Shown: one piece after another, positions 9,601 through 17,922 of the stretch | Numbering within the stretch: position 1 is the first letter of the stretch | How the letters are laid out: the number at the start of each line of letters is the position of its first letter | NCBI RefSeq assembly: GCF_029026145.1 | Contig: NZ_CP119078.1 | Span: forward strand, 2,704,501-2,768,500 | Origin: Legionella cardiaca | GTDB lineage: Bacteria; Pseudomonadota; Gammaproteobacteria; Legionellales; Legionellaceae | Length of the DNA: 64,000 bases | Direction: 5' to 3' | Program-made: the position numbers and the translations under genes | The notes under the pieces: model-generated | What the model was told of the DNA's origin: nothing | What the model saw: the letters and a program-made list of their open reading frames with translations, nothing else | The model's database searches: none

Positions 9601-12600
9601 CAAAAACGTCAATTTATCACGCATGTACAAAAACTTATTCATTCACAAACAATAGTCCCTGCAGCCTTATTTGTGGTTAATATGCTTTTATTAACCTTAG
9701 ATGATTTTCGTGTTGATGTAATCACTGATAGCAACCTCGTGTTGCAGCATATTCAATTTATCACAACCATCGCAAGCCAGAGAAATGATGATGAGCAATC
9801 CAATTTTTCTTATGAATTACAGCAGCTAATGCTTAACACGTTTTCTTATTTTATTGCGCATGATAATCGTTGGATAAGGACTCTTTTAGATAGTGAAGAA
9901 TTTGCGCAAGCTGCTTTAGTTTGGTTAAAAAGATTTGATACAAAAACAATAGATCACCATCCATTTACAAAAATTTTACTGCAAAATACCTTTTTACACC
10001 TGCACCCAACGTTAACGAATAGTGTCAGCTACCAAGGATTCATTAAACAACTTCTTGCCAGTCCACCTCAAGCAATGAAGGATGAGCAATTTGCTACTTT
10101 GTTTGATACTTTATCAGCTGAAAATAAAAAGGTATTGGCTCTTGATTTGCTACAACGACCTACTCTGGGGGATGTTCAATGGTCTTCGTTAATAACCCTG
10201 GCTCGGGAGCTCCCAATTGATACCTTATACAATATTTATACTCAGAGTAAAACTCGCTTTGTGTTTGTTGATTTATTAGCCAGACATCCCATGGGGTTAA
10301 TGGCTCTTAATAAAACGGAGAGAAATAATTTACTTGCAGAAACGATTTCTGGAAAACAGATCCTACGAATTCTAGATAGTTACAGTCCTGTCATCACAAA
10401 ATTAACCTTTATTGAAGCAATTTTTGATTACCTGGAAGAGAAAAACATTTCTCTTTTGTGCTGGTTTGAAATGATGAATGTCGATACAGAAACACTGGCA
10501 GCGTTTACAAATTATACGATAAATGAACAACATAAGTCACAGCTAAAGCAGGTGATTAGTCAAAATCCCTACTATTCCCGTCGCATAAACAATTATTTAC
10601 AAAACCCTACACTTGATATTTCATTAGAGCCAAAAGGACTATTGTTTAATCTTCTTGGAGAAATAGCAAGCAACCCATGGCAGGGGGAGCGATGCCAGCT
10701 GCAATTACAGCAAATGTTAGAGCCCTCTACTATGAGACAGGTGGTGCAAGCCCAATTTGAATTAGCAGAACAAGTTCATCAATTAAATGATTTTTATGAA
10801 CCACTATCACTATGTAGCGAGATTCCTTGTCAAATGTTACAAAGCGCACGATGGATACAGCGCCTGCCACTTCTATTTGGTGGTATTCTGGAAATTATTA
10901 ATGAATTTCAAACTGGTAACACCGAATTCCAACAAATTGTTAAATCAACCGCGCTTTATCAACAAATTATTCTCCCCCTTCTCTCATCAAAGGAACCAAG
11001 CATTTTAGCTCAAAACCAACTCAATGAGCTTTATGAATTCCTAATAGCTTACTTGCAGGTGATAAAAAATACTTACCCTAAGCATCATCAAAGAGTCAAC
11101 ACGCATCTACTTGATTATCAACATCATTTGCTAGCCCTAGAGCATTTTTCTCCCCCCAAATTAGGGCAGCTATTTAAACCTGACTCTTTTTTCGCCAGAA
11201 TTAAAAAAGGTCAAACCAGGCCCTTACAAGAAGCAGAAATAGTTTCCTTAAGTACTGCCGGACAAAGTTACAAAGAGTGGCTTTCACTTAAATCGTTTTC
11301 GCCCCCCCTGGAAGTAGGTAATTTACTGACTTCACTTTTACGAACCCCCAAAATATTTGAAAATTCTGAATTCAGAAAATGGCTTTTAGAACACGGCTTG
11401 TTTTCTCCTTTGGCAAGACATTTAAACTCTGAGTTCTTAAAGCCTTTGCTCGGGCAATTTCCCAATAGTGAGTTAGCGACACAAATCACCCATATTCATC
11501 GCCAATTGCAGCAGTTTAATCTTGGTTATACTACCTTAAAACAATTAGCCACTTTATCGTCTTTATCTGAAATAACTCGTACTTTATACCTACAGTCTTT
11601 AGAAAGCTTAACACTTCAATGGTATGCTTGTGCATTTGCTCATCTCCCTCATCTCACAAACCTGCTTGCTATGATTTCACAAGCCAAACGAGCAAAATTA
11701 ACTTTATCACAAACACAAGCCCTCTTACTTCCCGAAAACCTTAGTTCTTGTGCCGAAGTAGACTGGCTTCATCCGGAGATAGCAAAATTAAACTCAATAC
11801 CGGATGAGTTAGCGTGCCAGTGTCAGCAATTGGCAATCTCAAGCTTTAGTGCTAATCATGACTCTCAAGATCTAACAAGGTTAACTAACTTTAGTTCTTC
11901 CTTTGTAAAAGAAAATATTGACGATGCTGCCTTGATTTTAAACTCCTATTTGCCTCTTCTTTCAACGACCCAAAATGATTTACTCGGTAGCAAATTTCTC
12001 TCTCTTCTGGATAACCTCTATTTTGATCCGCAAAACTCTTATCGCTTATTAAAAAAATTAAGTGATTCTCTACTGACAAAGGTCATCTCCCTGGCACTTA
12101 AGGACCCAGCAACATATGAAGAATTACTACAAAAAATAATCCACGCCGGATTTGCAGAAAAATGCCAGCAATTAATCCATGAAGAGCTTAATGTGCTATG
12201 TCCAGTGACAATAGCCGATAAGAAAAACAGTAGACCATTCTTAGAGCATCTCTCTCCCGAACAATTTGCCCGACTAACACCAGAGCATTGCGAAAAAATG
12301 CTGACACTGCAGCGTTTAGCATTTGCCCTTAATCCCCTTCCTGAATTAAATGAGTGGCATATCGAGAATGAAAATAAAATTGCCTATGGACATTTTTGTG
12401 CTGATGCATCGCTTTATACAACTTTGCGCCAATTACAACAGCAATTTCAGACCTCTGACAACGAACTAAAAAACAAAATCCAGTCGAACATGGAGCAGTG
12501 CTTTCATTATTTATCCCTTGAGGCAAAACTACTGTCATACCATAGTTTAATGGAAAACTTTCTTCAGAATATCAATTCTAAAGCACCTGCTGTTTATTAC

Positions 12601-15228
12601 CATTGGCTTTGTTTGTTGTCTTTTTTAGCCGAAGATCATGCTATTTTAATGAATCATTTTTTGCACTGGTTAATGCAAATCGACGACAATGAATTAGCAA
12701 AACAACCCTTTCTTGACAAGCTCCTTTCTCATATTCTGGCTAACAACCTCACAGATAAATTATGTGAGTGTTTAACGCAAAACCCTCCTCTTAGTAAAGC
12801 CAAATCAACCTGGCTTTTTACACGAATTGAATGTGAAAAAACTGTTCCTCGTGATCTCATCACCAACCTGGTTCGTAGCTTTTCCTGGGAATGGTTAAAA
12901 GAACAAATAACCAGTACAACACTTAATCCATTAACGATGCTTGAAAATGCTTTTCAACATGACAATCATGTAAAAAGCATCACTGAAAATGAAACCAATA
13001 AATTAATGCTACTTAATGCACTCGAGCAAAAGCAATTACCTGTTAGTGAGCTTCTTGATTTGCAAAAGACAACACCTAATAACATGATTAAATCCTTGCT
13101 CCTTGCCCATGTTTTAGGACGAAAAGATTATCTTGATGAAATTCAAGGAGAATCTTTTCTTACAACATTAACGACAACAGCAACACCTTTTTCTCAGCGG
13201 TTACAGCCGCTTGTAAGTCAAATTCATTTAGAGGATTTGCCACCAGCTACAATGAAGCAATTACAACCGGAGGCAGCCGCTAGTCTATTTTGTTCTGTTA
13301 AAGATTTTCATCAACTAGATGAGTCCTATGTGTCCCCTCTTTTGCAAACATTGGGAGAACAGAGTGAGCCTTTCCTGAAACATTGGTTAAACTACTATGG
13401 CACCATGCCTAATAGCAGCACACCACTGATTGCCTTAATAAATAATGTACCTAAGAAAATCATACCTCTCTTTGCTGAACAGCCTGTTAATAAGCGCCAT
13501 GAGTTGCTTTGCATTTTAATGCAAAACCTGAACAGCTTAAATGCAACAATTATTAAAGATTTGATTCCTTTATGTGAGGAAAAAGATCTCGTCCATGCAG
13601 CCCATCTTTATCTCTATGAGGCACAATCTGAAAATAATTCAATTCAATTCATTAAAGAATTAACGGATAAATTTTTAGAAAAAAAAGAAACATTGACCTC
13701 GCAAACGATTCAACTACTTATGAGGCTTAGTGAGCACAAAACATTTAACTTCTTACGCGAAAAACTGGGTAGAGTAACGAATGATTATTTACGTAGCAGT
13801 GCTCTCTTTGCTGATTGTTCAATTTTTTACGATGAAGGACAACTCAACGTAAAACGGATGCAAAAATTAATTCCACTTAAACCCGAAACTACAGAGCCAG
13901 GAGAACAAACCAGTCATGAAACCCAACAAGGTTATCTACAATTTTTTACAAAAGCTTTTAAGAAGGTGCTGGTGACTGAGGAAATAGAAGAAAGCACCCC
14001 AATACCATTAAATGATATTGCGGTAAATCCGCTGATCACCATCATCGCCACCAACGCGGAAAAATTGCAGTCCATCGATTATTTTTTAATTCATTACCAT
14101 GGTAAAACAGAATTCTTACAGCAATGTCTCAACGACTACCTCACTCATTTTGCTAACAATGCTTTGTCTGATAAGAAAAAACTCTATACCACAACATGGT
14201 TGTTAACACGCACCGAGGTAGCTCTCAGCACCAGACAAATCCTATTTGATAGCCTATTAAACCATCCGCAATTATTTGATGATAAGATAAGTGCCAACTT
14301 ACTAATGTTTAATACAGAACAAGCGATTAATCATTTTGGTCTGCGTGGGGAGTATCAATCATTGATTACTCTATGCTCCCTTGGCTTACCTCTCGTAGAA
14401 ACTCATTCTTCTGATATTAAAATGGCTGAACAAGCACTTGCCGAAGCACAATTTGAATTGTCAATGACCTGCATTACAGGGTTTCTTGCCCAATTTCGTA
14501 TTTGGCTCAAGCGCAGTTTTTTTTATGGTTGGGAAACCTGGTTTCAACCTAGAAAACCACAATATGTGTTACCTTTTGACCATGAGAAAATAGAGCACTC
14601 TTCTGCAAATCTTATTTTACAAGAATTAAAAACTCCACCTGCTCACTCTTTTCAGGTTCATGATAATTCTCCAAATCGAGAAAATTTGGAAGGCCTTCTT
14701 ACTCATACTGATGCGACATCTTCCCCCGTCGTGCTTACTACCTTAGCCAATGCCCTGATGGTTTATGAATGGCAAAAACCTGCTGCCGAAGAAATACAAA
14801 CTAGAAAAGCCGCTGATGCTTTATTTGAAGGCTTGTTGCAGAGGGTGAAAACTGATCATGGTCTTGCGACCTGGCTTCCAAAATATTTAGAACCTTTTAT
14901 AAACAACCGTAAACGATTAATTGGCCTTTATGTAAAAAACAACCAGCAACAAGAATTGGCAAATTTATTAGCAGTTGCCGTGAACGGCCCAGGAAATTTT
15001 AATAATGTCGCCGCAGTTTTATCCACAAATACGCCAGTGCCACTACCTGAAACGCCAAAACTTACACCACCCGCAACTTCTGAACCTTCGTTACTTGGAA
15101 AAGTTACGGGAACTTTTTCCTCTATCTCTTCGTTTTTTTGGACTCCCAATAAAGCGCCGGAGGAAAAGCCGACTGTCACCCAGCCAGTTGAGAAAACGGG
15201 TTGGTTTGGCGGTCTATTTACGCGGTAA
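6619..15228 (+). CDS. Giant helical protein of unknown function (about 2,869 residues)
   Basis: A single uninterrupted frame of 8.6 kb. I do not recognise the family. The sequence is almost entirely Leu/Gln/Glu-rich amphipathic helix with irregular helix-pair periodicity, suggesting an alpha-solenoid scaffold. No signal peptide, catalytic motif or clear transmembrane segment is visible. The last 120 residues differ: 'RIWLKRSFFYGWETWFQPRKP' lies near 2620, and a Pro/Thr-rich linker leads to aromatic patches (SSISSFFWTPNK, then WFGGLFTR at the very end) that could bind membrane or act as a sorting signal. The ATG at 6619 is preferred over an in-frame TTG at 6613 because AAGGAA at 6607-6612 then has 6-base spacing. 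Large helical Legionella effectors such as the SdhA/SidH group are a comparison worth testing, not a claim. Confidence 0.8.
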   Translation: MSNFISAFLAKIDLNTARDLFIQEKPDYSTLLLLIDKLATQGDYDKFAILLALLNENSATENNTQLKATILLQILMDALAHSNKVKISQTIQSLTELIDVKAQNLWQDILSRLISWIEKHNQNDDILILLQHLPLAQRERLYERLLESVDGNPPWLSPLTNYVISNRTSNGINKTLNLHFSKLASSILLSPTICDENIGYLSLTLSTEQLVSLIFQLRAIAATYVSTTTEKQHQRFIEHRQTYLSKYEALVAALTVRATSSQAEYEQLIHGNSELANILLIKRLKIQTTANQQKELINEFLKNSDKYDLHDPLFKAAITDSLLTVFKDLSKSDLSSYFKKYYSDHIHKNLIEASRFLDLFFDKCHDKTKVLRCIDDIDDSDNTVTINFITTSKAQDNELTEDCLKRLNEQQLISLCGHIMALRHLMQHDTEPLSAIYYRVLTKKIRMSPLAVQHLNDFARLIKIFPDEITEDAIKQIFANFSDNVQLRYQWLHALLIAEINKSMLLTSCQELFKALKTTEQLALLKFFTSDDLLALYLHMLRHNATEENFHCFVTLLQESDKQSLLLFMLLNTPLFNKSLLDQLLPFIDDRNLITVIEQLLEKISVNHDYKITLEQLLQHFSQRLQSTANKQAPIHQWVNCLGSSKIATYLLESPTCFQILSSRSSLFQDFTPTLLQGYLVNSAAADLKLRANRILNLLLLTPDTAENIALRLLSQFHMTPKKLQTLFMNLESAQESLDNQGKQNYASLKLACWNLLKGKSGTANSYDDKLSITFLTTQLTQAHCFDPLLAKLAINICQSEDAHLSAQYLVQIETTALEQITPQALATILTKSTQDTTKSNWQKVAYYLRDSDTSRNLILVRNVIAQVKSYHDNPVLTEQALDFILGLEQFEKLLPLLKEEELQWLVNESRPKYLIEKFPSWLQLLLAEIPFTELNYSSLLAQLPPDSSLLESIYQCPELQAHLHSIFIQLMQKTTNPAHFIALFQQLAKESNEQKRQFITHVQKLIHSQTIVPAALFVVNMLLLTLDDFRVDVITDSNLVLQHIQFITTIASQRNDDEQSNFSYELQQLMLNTFSYFIAHDNRWIRTLLDSEEFAQAALVWLKRFDTKTIDHHPFTKILLQNTFLHLHPTLTNSVSYQGFIKQLLASPPQAMKDEQFATLFDTLSAENKKVLALDLLQRPTLGDVQWSSLITLARELPIDTLYNIYTQSKTRFVFVDLLARHPMGLMALNKTERNNLLAETISGKQILRILDSYSPVITKLTFIEAIFDYLEEKNISLLCWFEMMNVDTETLAAFTNYTINEQHKSQLKQVISQNPYYSRRINNYLQNPTLDISLEPKGLLFNLLGEIASNPWQGERCQLQLQQMLEPSTMRQVVQAQFELAEQVHQLNDFYEPLSLCSEIPCQMLQSARWIQRLPLLFGGILEIINEFQTGNTEFQQIVKSTALYQQIILPLLSSKEPSILAQNQLNELYEFLIAYLQVIKNTYPKHHQRVNTHLLDYQHHLLALEHFSPPKLGQLFKPDSFFARIKKGQTRPLQEAEIVSLSTAGQSYKEWLSLKSFSPPLEVGNLLTSLLRTPKIFENSEFRKWLLEHGLFSPLARHLNSEFLKPLLGQFPNSELATQITHIHRQLQQFNLGYTTLKQLATLSSLSEITRTLYLQSLESLTLQWYACAFAHLPHLTNLLAMISQAKRAKLTLSQTQALLLPENLSSCAEVDWLHPEIAKLNSIPDELACQCQQLAISSFSANHDSQDLTRLTNFSSSFVKENIDDAALILNSYLPLLSTTQNDLLGSKFLSLLDNLYFDPQNSYRLLKKLSDSLLTKVISLALKDPATYEELLQKIIHAGFAEKCQQLIHEELNVLCPVTIADKKNSRPFLEHLSPEQFARLTPEHCEKMLTLQRLAFALNPLPELNEWHIENENKIAYGHFCADASLYTTLRQLQQQFQTSDNELKNKIQSNMEQCFHYLSLEAKLLSYHSLMENFLQNINSKAPAVYYHWLCLLSFLAEDHAILMNHFLHWLMQIDDNELAKQPFLDKLLSHILANNLTDKLCECLTQNPPLSKAKSTWLFTRIECEKTVPRDLITNLVRSFSWEWLKEQITSTTLNPLTMLENAFQHDNHVKSITENETNKLMLLNALEQKQLPVSELLDLQKTTPNNMIKSLLLAHVLGRKDYLDEIQGESFLTTLTTTATPFSQRLQPLVSQIHLEDLPPATMKQLQPEAAASLFCSVKDFHQLDESYVSPLLQTLGEQSEPFLKHWLNYYGTMPNSSTPLIALINNVPKKIIPLFAEQPVNKRHELLCILMQNLNSLNATIIKDLIPLCEEKDLVHAAHLYLYEAQSENNSIQFIKELTDKFLEKKETLTSQTIQLLMRLSEHKTFNFLREKLGRVTNDYLRSSALFADCSIFYDEGQLNVKRMQKLIPLKPETTEPGEQTSHETQQGYLQFFTKAFKKVLVTEEIEESTPIPLNDIAVNPLITIIATNAEKLQSIDYFLIHYHGKTEFLQQCLNDYLTHFANNALSDKKKLYTTTWLLTRTEVALSTRQILFDSLLNHPQLFDDKISANLLMFNTEQAINHFGLRGEYQSLITLCSLGLPLVETHSSDIKMAEQALAEAQFELSMTCITGFLAQFRIWLKRSFFYGWETWFQPRKPQYVLPFDHEKIEHSSANLILQELKTPPAHSFQVHDNSPNRENLEGLLTHTDATSSPVVLTTLANALMVYEWQKPAAEEIQTRKAADALFEGLLQRVKTDHGLATWLPKYLEPFINNRKRLIGLYVKNNQQQELANLLAVAVNGPGNFNNVAAVLSTNTPVPLPETPKLTPPATSEPSLLGKVTGTFSSISSFFWTPNKAPEEKPTVTQPVEKTGWFGGLFTR

Positions 15229-15434
15229 CATTTTACCGTTAATAGCGAGTCTTGTAAGAAGTTATTGCATTAAAGCCTAACGGATGATCATGTCTGCATC
15301 ATTAGTTTATACTATAGTTTTGATTGATGCTGCAGGTCATTTGGCTATGGAGTCAGCAATTACTTTGAGCTTATCCAGGAGGCGACAGAGAAGATAAAAA
15401 TATGGAATAAGCGCGAAATATGCCCTTCATTCCT

Positions 15435-15467
15435 CTTGAAATTCTAAAATTTGTCACCATCCCATTA
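15435..15467 (+). promoter_or_regulatory. Candidate sigma32 heat-shock promoter
   Basis: CTTGAA (15435-15440), a 14-base spacer, then CACCAT (15455-15460) fits the sigma32 pattern CTTGAA-N13-15-CCCCAT with one mismatch. It lies directly upstream of the Hsp20 gene, which is the expected regulon member. Predicted transcription start is about 15467. Confidence 0.55.
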
Positions 15468-15496
15468 TTATGGAAAATCAAACAAGGGAGAAAACG

Positions 15497-15931
15497 ATGA
15501 ATATGAAGCGTGATTACTATCCACTGACACGAGATTTTACGCATTTTCTGGAAAATTTTTTTAAGGGGCAACCTGAAGACTCTTCCTTTATCGACACAAG
15601 TTCTTGGGCTCCGGCAGTTGATATTAAAGAAGAAAAAAATCGTTTTATTGTATTAGCCGATATACCAGGCGTAAAAAAAGAGGATATTCATATTTCTTTA
15701 GAAAAGAATATTTTAACTATTCAAGGTGAACGGCATTTTGAAAAAACTGAAACGCGTGATAATTACTCTCGAGTAGAACGCACACAAGGACAATTTTACC
15801 GTCGTTTTAGCTTGCCTGAAACGGCAGATGAAACCAAAATAAGCGCAAAATGCAAAAACGGTGTACTAGAGATCGCCATTCCTAAAAAGGAAATCACTCC
15901 AGAAAAACGTATTGAAGTTAAAGTGGAATAA
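15497..15931 (+). CDS. Hsp20 family small heat-shock protein
   Basis: An ATP-independent holdase of about 144 residues. The alpha-crystallin domain runs from 'WAPAVDIKEEKNRFIVLADIPG' to 'CKNGVLEIAIPKK', including the conserved signatures DIPGV.KEDI, LTI.GER and the A-x-x-x-N-G-V-L-x-I motif. The C-terminal 'KRIEVKVE' contains an I-x-V anchor of the type that docks between dimers. The frame is open from an ATG at 15470, but GGGAG at 15486-15490 sits 6 bases before the ATG at 15497, and the predicted sigma32 start at about 15467 makes the first ATG unlikely. A strong terminator follows, so it is monocistronic. Confidence 0.93.
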   Translation: MNMKRDYYPLTRDFTHFLENFFKGQPEDSSFIDTSSWAPAVDIKEEKNRFIVLADIPGVKKEDIHISLEKNILTIQGERHFEKTETRDNYSRVERTQGQFYRRFSLPETADETKISAKCKNGVLEIAIPKKEITPEKRIEVKVE

Positions 15932-15936
15932 TTATT

Positions 15937-15963
15937 AAGGGAGATACTATCTCCCTTTTTATT
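15937..15963 (+). terminator. Rho-independent terminator after hsp20
   Basis: Perfect 9-base stem AAGGGAGAT / ATCTCCCTT with a three-base loop (ACT), running into a T-run. It begins 6 bases after the hsp20 stop. Confidence 0.85.
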
Positions 15964-16190
15964 TAAGCCACCCTGTTAATTAGTGCGTTGTGCTGGACTC
16001 ATTCTCAAAATAATAAATCTGAAATGCAATATTGTTACGGAGTTATAACGCAAAAATGAGTACACTAAACTATCTCATTCTCGCGAGCTTTCAATTGCAT
16101 CGCCGTTGATGAACATTTTCCTGATGATATTGTGAAAAAGAACTCAAGACGGTAAATTCAGTTTATTAAACCCTATGGAAGTACAAGGCA

Positions 16191-17426
16191 GTGATCACTC
16201 GAAATCAAACGTTCCGTTCTTATTTTTTCCCTGCTCTTTTATTATCTTCTATCATTCTCGGTGGATTAACAGGTTATTTATTTGAACAGCAGGCGAAAAT
16301 TTTAAAGCCTTTGGGGGATATTTTTCTCAACTTAATTTTGACAGTAATCGTTCCTCTTATTTTTTTCAGCATCACCTCGGCTATTGCTAAAGCTGGATCC
16401 TTAGGAAGACTAGGCAAAATCATGTTTTGCATGGCAATTATCTTTCTTTTTACAGGACTGGCAGCCGCGCTTTATGCACTTGTAATAGTAAAAATTTTTC
16501 CTCCATCAGCAGGGATTCATTTAGAGCTTTCGCTACTTGCCAAACCGTCATCACTTAGTTTTTCCGATCAAATCGTCAATATTTTTACCGTATCAAATTT
16601 TACACAGCTTTTCTCGCACGAACATATCTCCGCCTTAATTGTTTTTGCTATTCTCGTCGGTTTGGCCGTCACTGCAACAAAAGAGAAAGGCTCTATTTTT
16701 GTTAGTTTATTGCAAGCTGGCGAAGATATTTTTATGCGCGTATTCTCTTTAATTATGTATATCGCTCCTATTGGCTTTTTTGCTTATTTCGCCGTTTTAG
16801 TCAGCGAATTAGGACCCAAATTAATTGAAAATTATGTCCGTATTGCAATTATTTACTATGCAGCCTCTTTAGCTTACTTTCTCTTTGTCTATAGTGTCTA
16901 TGCTTATCTTGCTGGCAAATTACATGGTATAAAATTATTTTGGAAAAATCTCTTTCTCCCGGCAACCACTGCTCTAGCCACTTGCAGCAGCGCCGCAAGT
17001 ATTCCAGCCAATTTGTATGCCGCCAAAAATATGCACGTTTCTCCCGAAATTTATGAAACCGCTATTCCGCTAGGTTCTATTATTCATAAAGATGGTTCGG
17101 TCATTGGTGGTATATTTAAAATTGCCTTTTTGTTTGGTATTTTTCATTTAGATTTTAGTGGTCCGAGTGTTTTACTTGCAGCAATTGGCGTTTCATTATT
17201 AGTGGGCACAGTAATGGGGGCCATTCCTAGTGGCGGAATGGTTGGTGAATTATTAATATTAGCTGTTTATGGTTTTCCTCCTTCTGTACTAATTGCAATT
17301 GCCGCTATCAGTGTCATTATTGACCCAATTGCCACCATGCTCAATGTAACAGGGAATACCGTCAGTAGCCTGATGATTGCTCGCTTGGTTGATGGGAAAA
17401 CCTGGTTTGGTCTAAATAAAAACTAA
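16191..17426 (+). CDS. Dicarboxylate/amino acid:cation symporter (GltP/DctA-like)
   Basis: A 411-residue inner-membrane transporter of the DAACS (glutamate/aspartate/C4-dicarboxylate) family. Hydrophobic segments occupy most of the chain. The family core is visible: a serine-rich re-entrant hairpin (ATCSSAASIPAN, about residue 263), PLGSIIHKDGSVIGG (about 290), and the TM8 substrate/cation motif in MLNVTGNT (about 385). The usual NMDGT sequence of TM7 is altered to HKDGS, so substrate preference may differ from glutamate. The start is GTG at 16191 with AAGG upstream. It is convergent with the next gene, 21 bases apart. Confidence 0.9.
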   Translation: MITRNQTFRSYFFPALLLSSIILGGLTGYLFEQQAKILKPLGDIFLNLILTVIVPLIFFSITSAIAKAGSLGRLGKIMFCMAIIFLFTGLAAALYALVIVKIFPPSAGIHLELSLLAKPSSLSFSDQIVNIFTVSNFTQLFSHEHISALIVFAILVGLAVTATKEKGSIFVSLLQAGEDIFMRVFSLIMYIAPIGFFAYFAVLVSELGPKLIENYVRIAIIYYAASLAYFLFVYSVYAYLAGKLHGIKLFWKNLFLPATTALATCSSAASIPANLYAAKNMHVSPEIYETAIPLGSIIHKDGSVIGGIFKIAFLFGIFHLDFSGPSVLLAAIGVSLLVGTVMGAIPSGGMVGELLILAVYGFPPSVLIAIAAISVIIDPIATMLNVTGNTVSSLMIARLVDGKTWFGLNKN

Positions 17427-17447
17427 ACCCGATCTTCCTTTACGTGT

Positions 17448-17834
17448 CTATAGGAAATAACCCTTATAAAGCAAATATAAACCAATCACTAAATCAATGA
17501 CTGAGACAACAAGCAAAGAAGTTGGATTCCTTAGCCACCACTGACCGGCTCTTAACGAAAGCTCTGGCGCAACTAGTCTAACAATTCCTGCAATCAATAC
17601 CAGCCAACCAATTATTGTAATAATTACCGGCCAGCCCATCACCCAAACATTATGGCTTACAACTAATAACAAACCTAAAATTAAAGTGACTATTGCAATA
17701 AAAAACAATAGAGCCCGCTGTCCTAAAATGTCACCGAGAACAGACTTTACCAAATCTTGTCGGAACAAAATGCAAAGACTGATAATTACAAAATACCAAC
17801 CAATCACTTTTGCCAAAAAAATCGTAATTTCCAT
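17448..17834 (-). CDS. Small integral membrane protein, four predicted helices
   Basis: A 128-residue hydrophobic protein with about four membrane segments (roughly 3-24, 42-61, 66-88 and 106-126) joined by short basic loops (RQDLVK, RLVAPELSLRAGQWW). No catalytic motif is visible and I do not recognise a named function; it resembles uncharacterised bacterial membrane proteins of similar size. It sits alone, convergent with the symporter gene. Confidence 0.7.
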   Translation of the reverse strand: MEITIFLAKVIGWYFVIISLCILFRQDLVKSVLGDILGQRALLFFIAIVTLILGLLLVVSHNVWVMGWPVIITIIGWLVLIAGIVRLVAPELSLRAGQWWLRNPTSLLVVSVIDLVIGLYLLYKGYFL

Positions 17835-17922
17835 AGCCTTCCTCCAACACCTTCCCCTATTTTAATTATAGATAATGAAGGCCGCAGAAGAATAAAACGA
17901 GTTACGATATTTTTAATATGAA

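Noticed and set aside
10787-11008. 73-codon frame inside the giant gene
   Set aside because: Alternative frame of an intact long gene, low-complexity composition.
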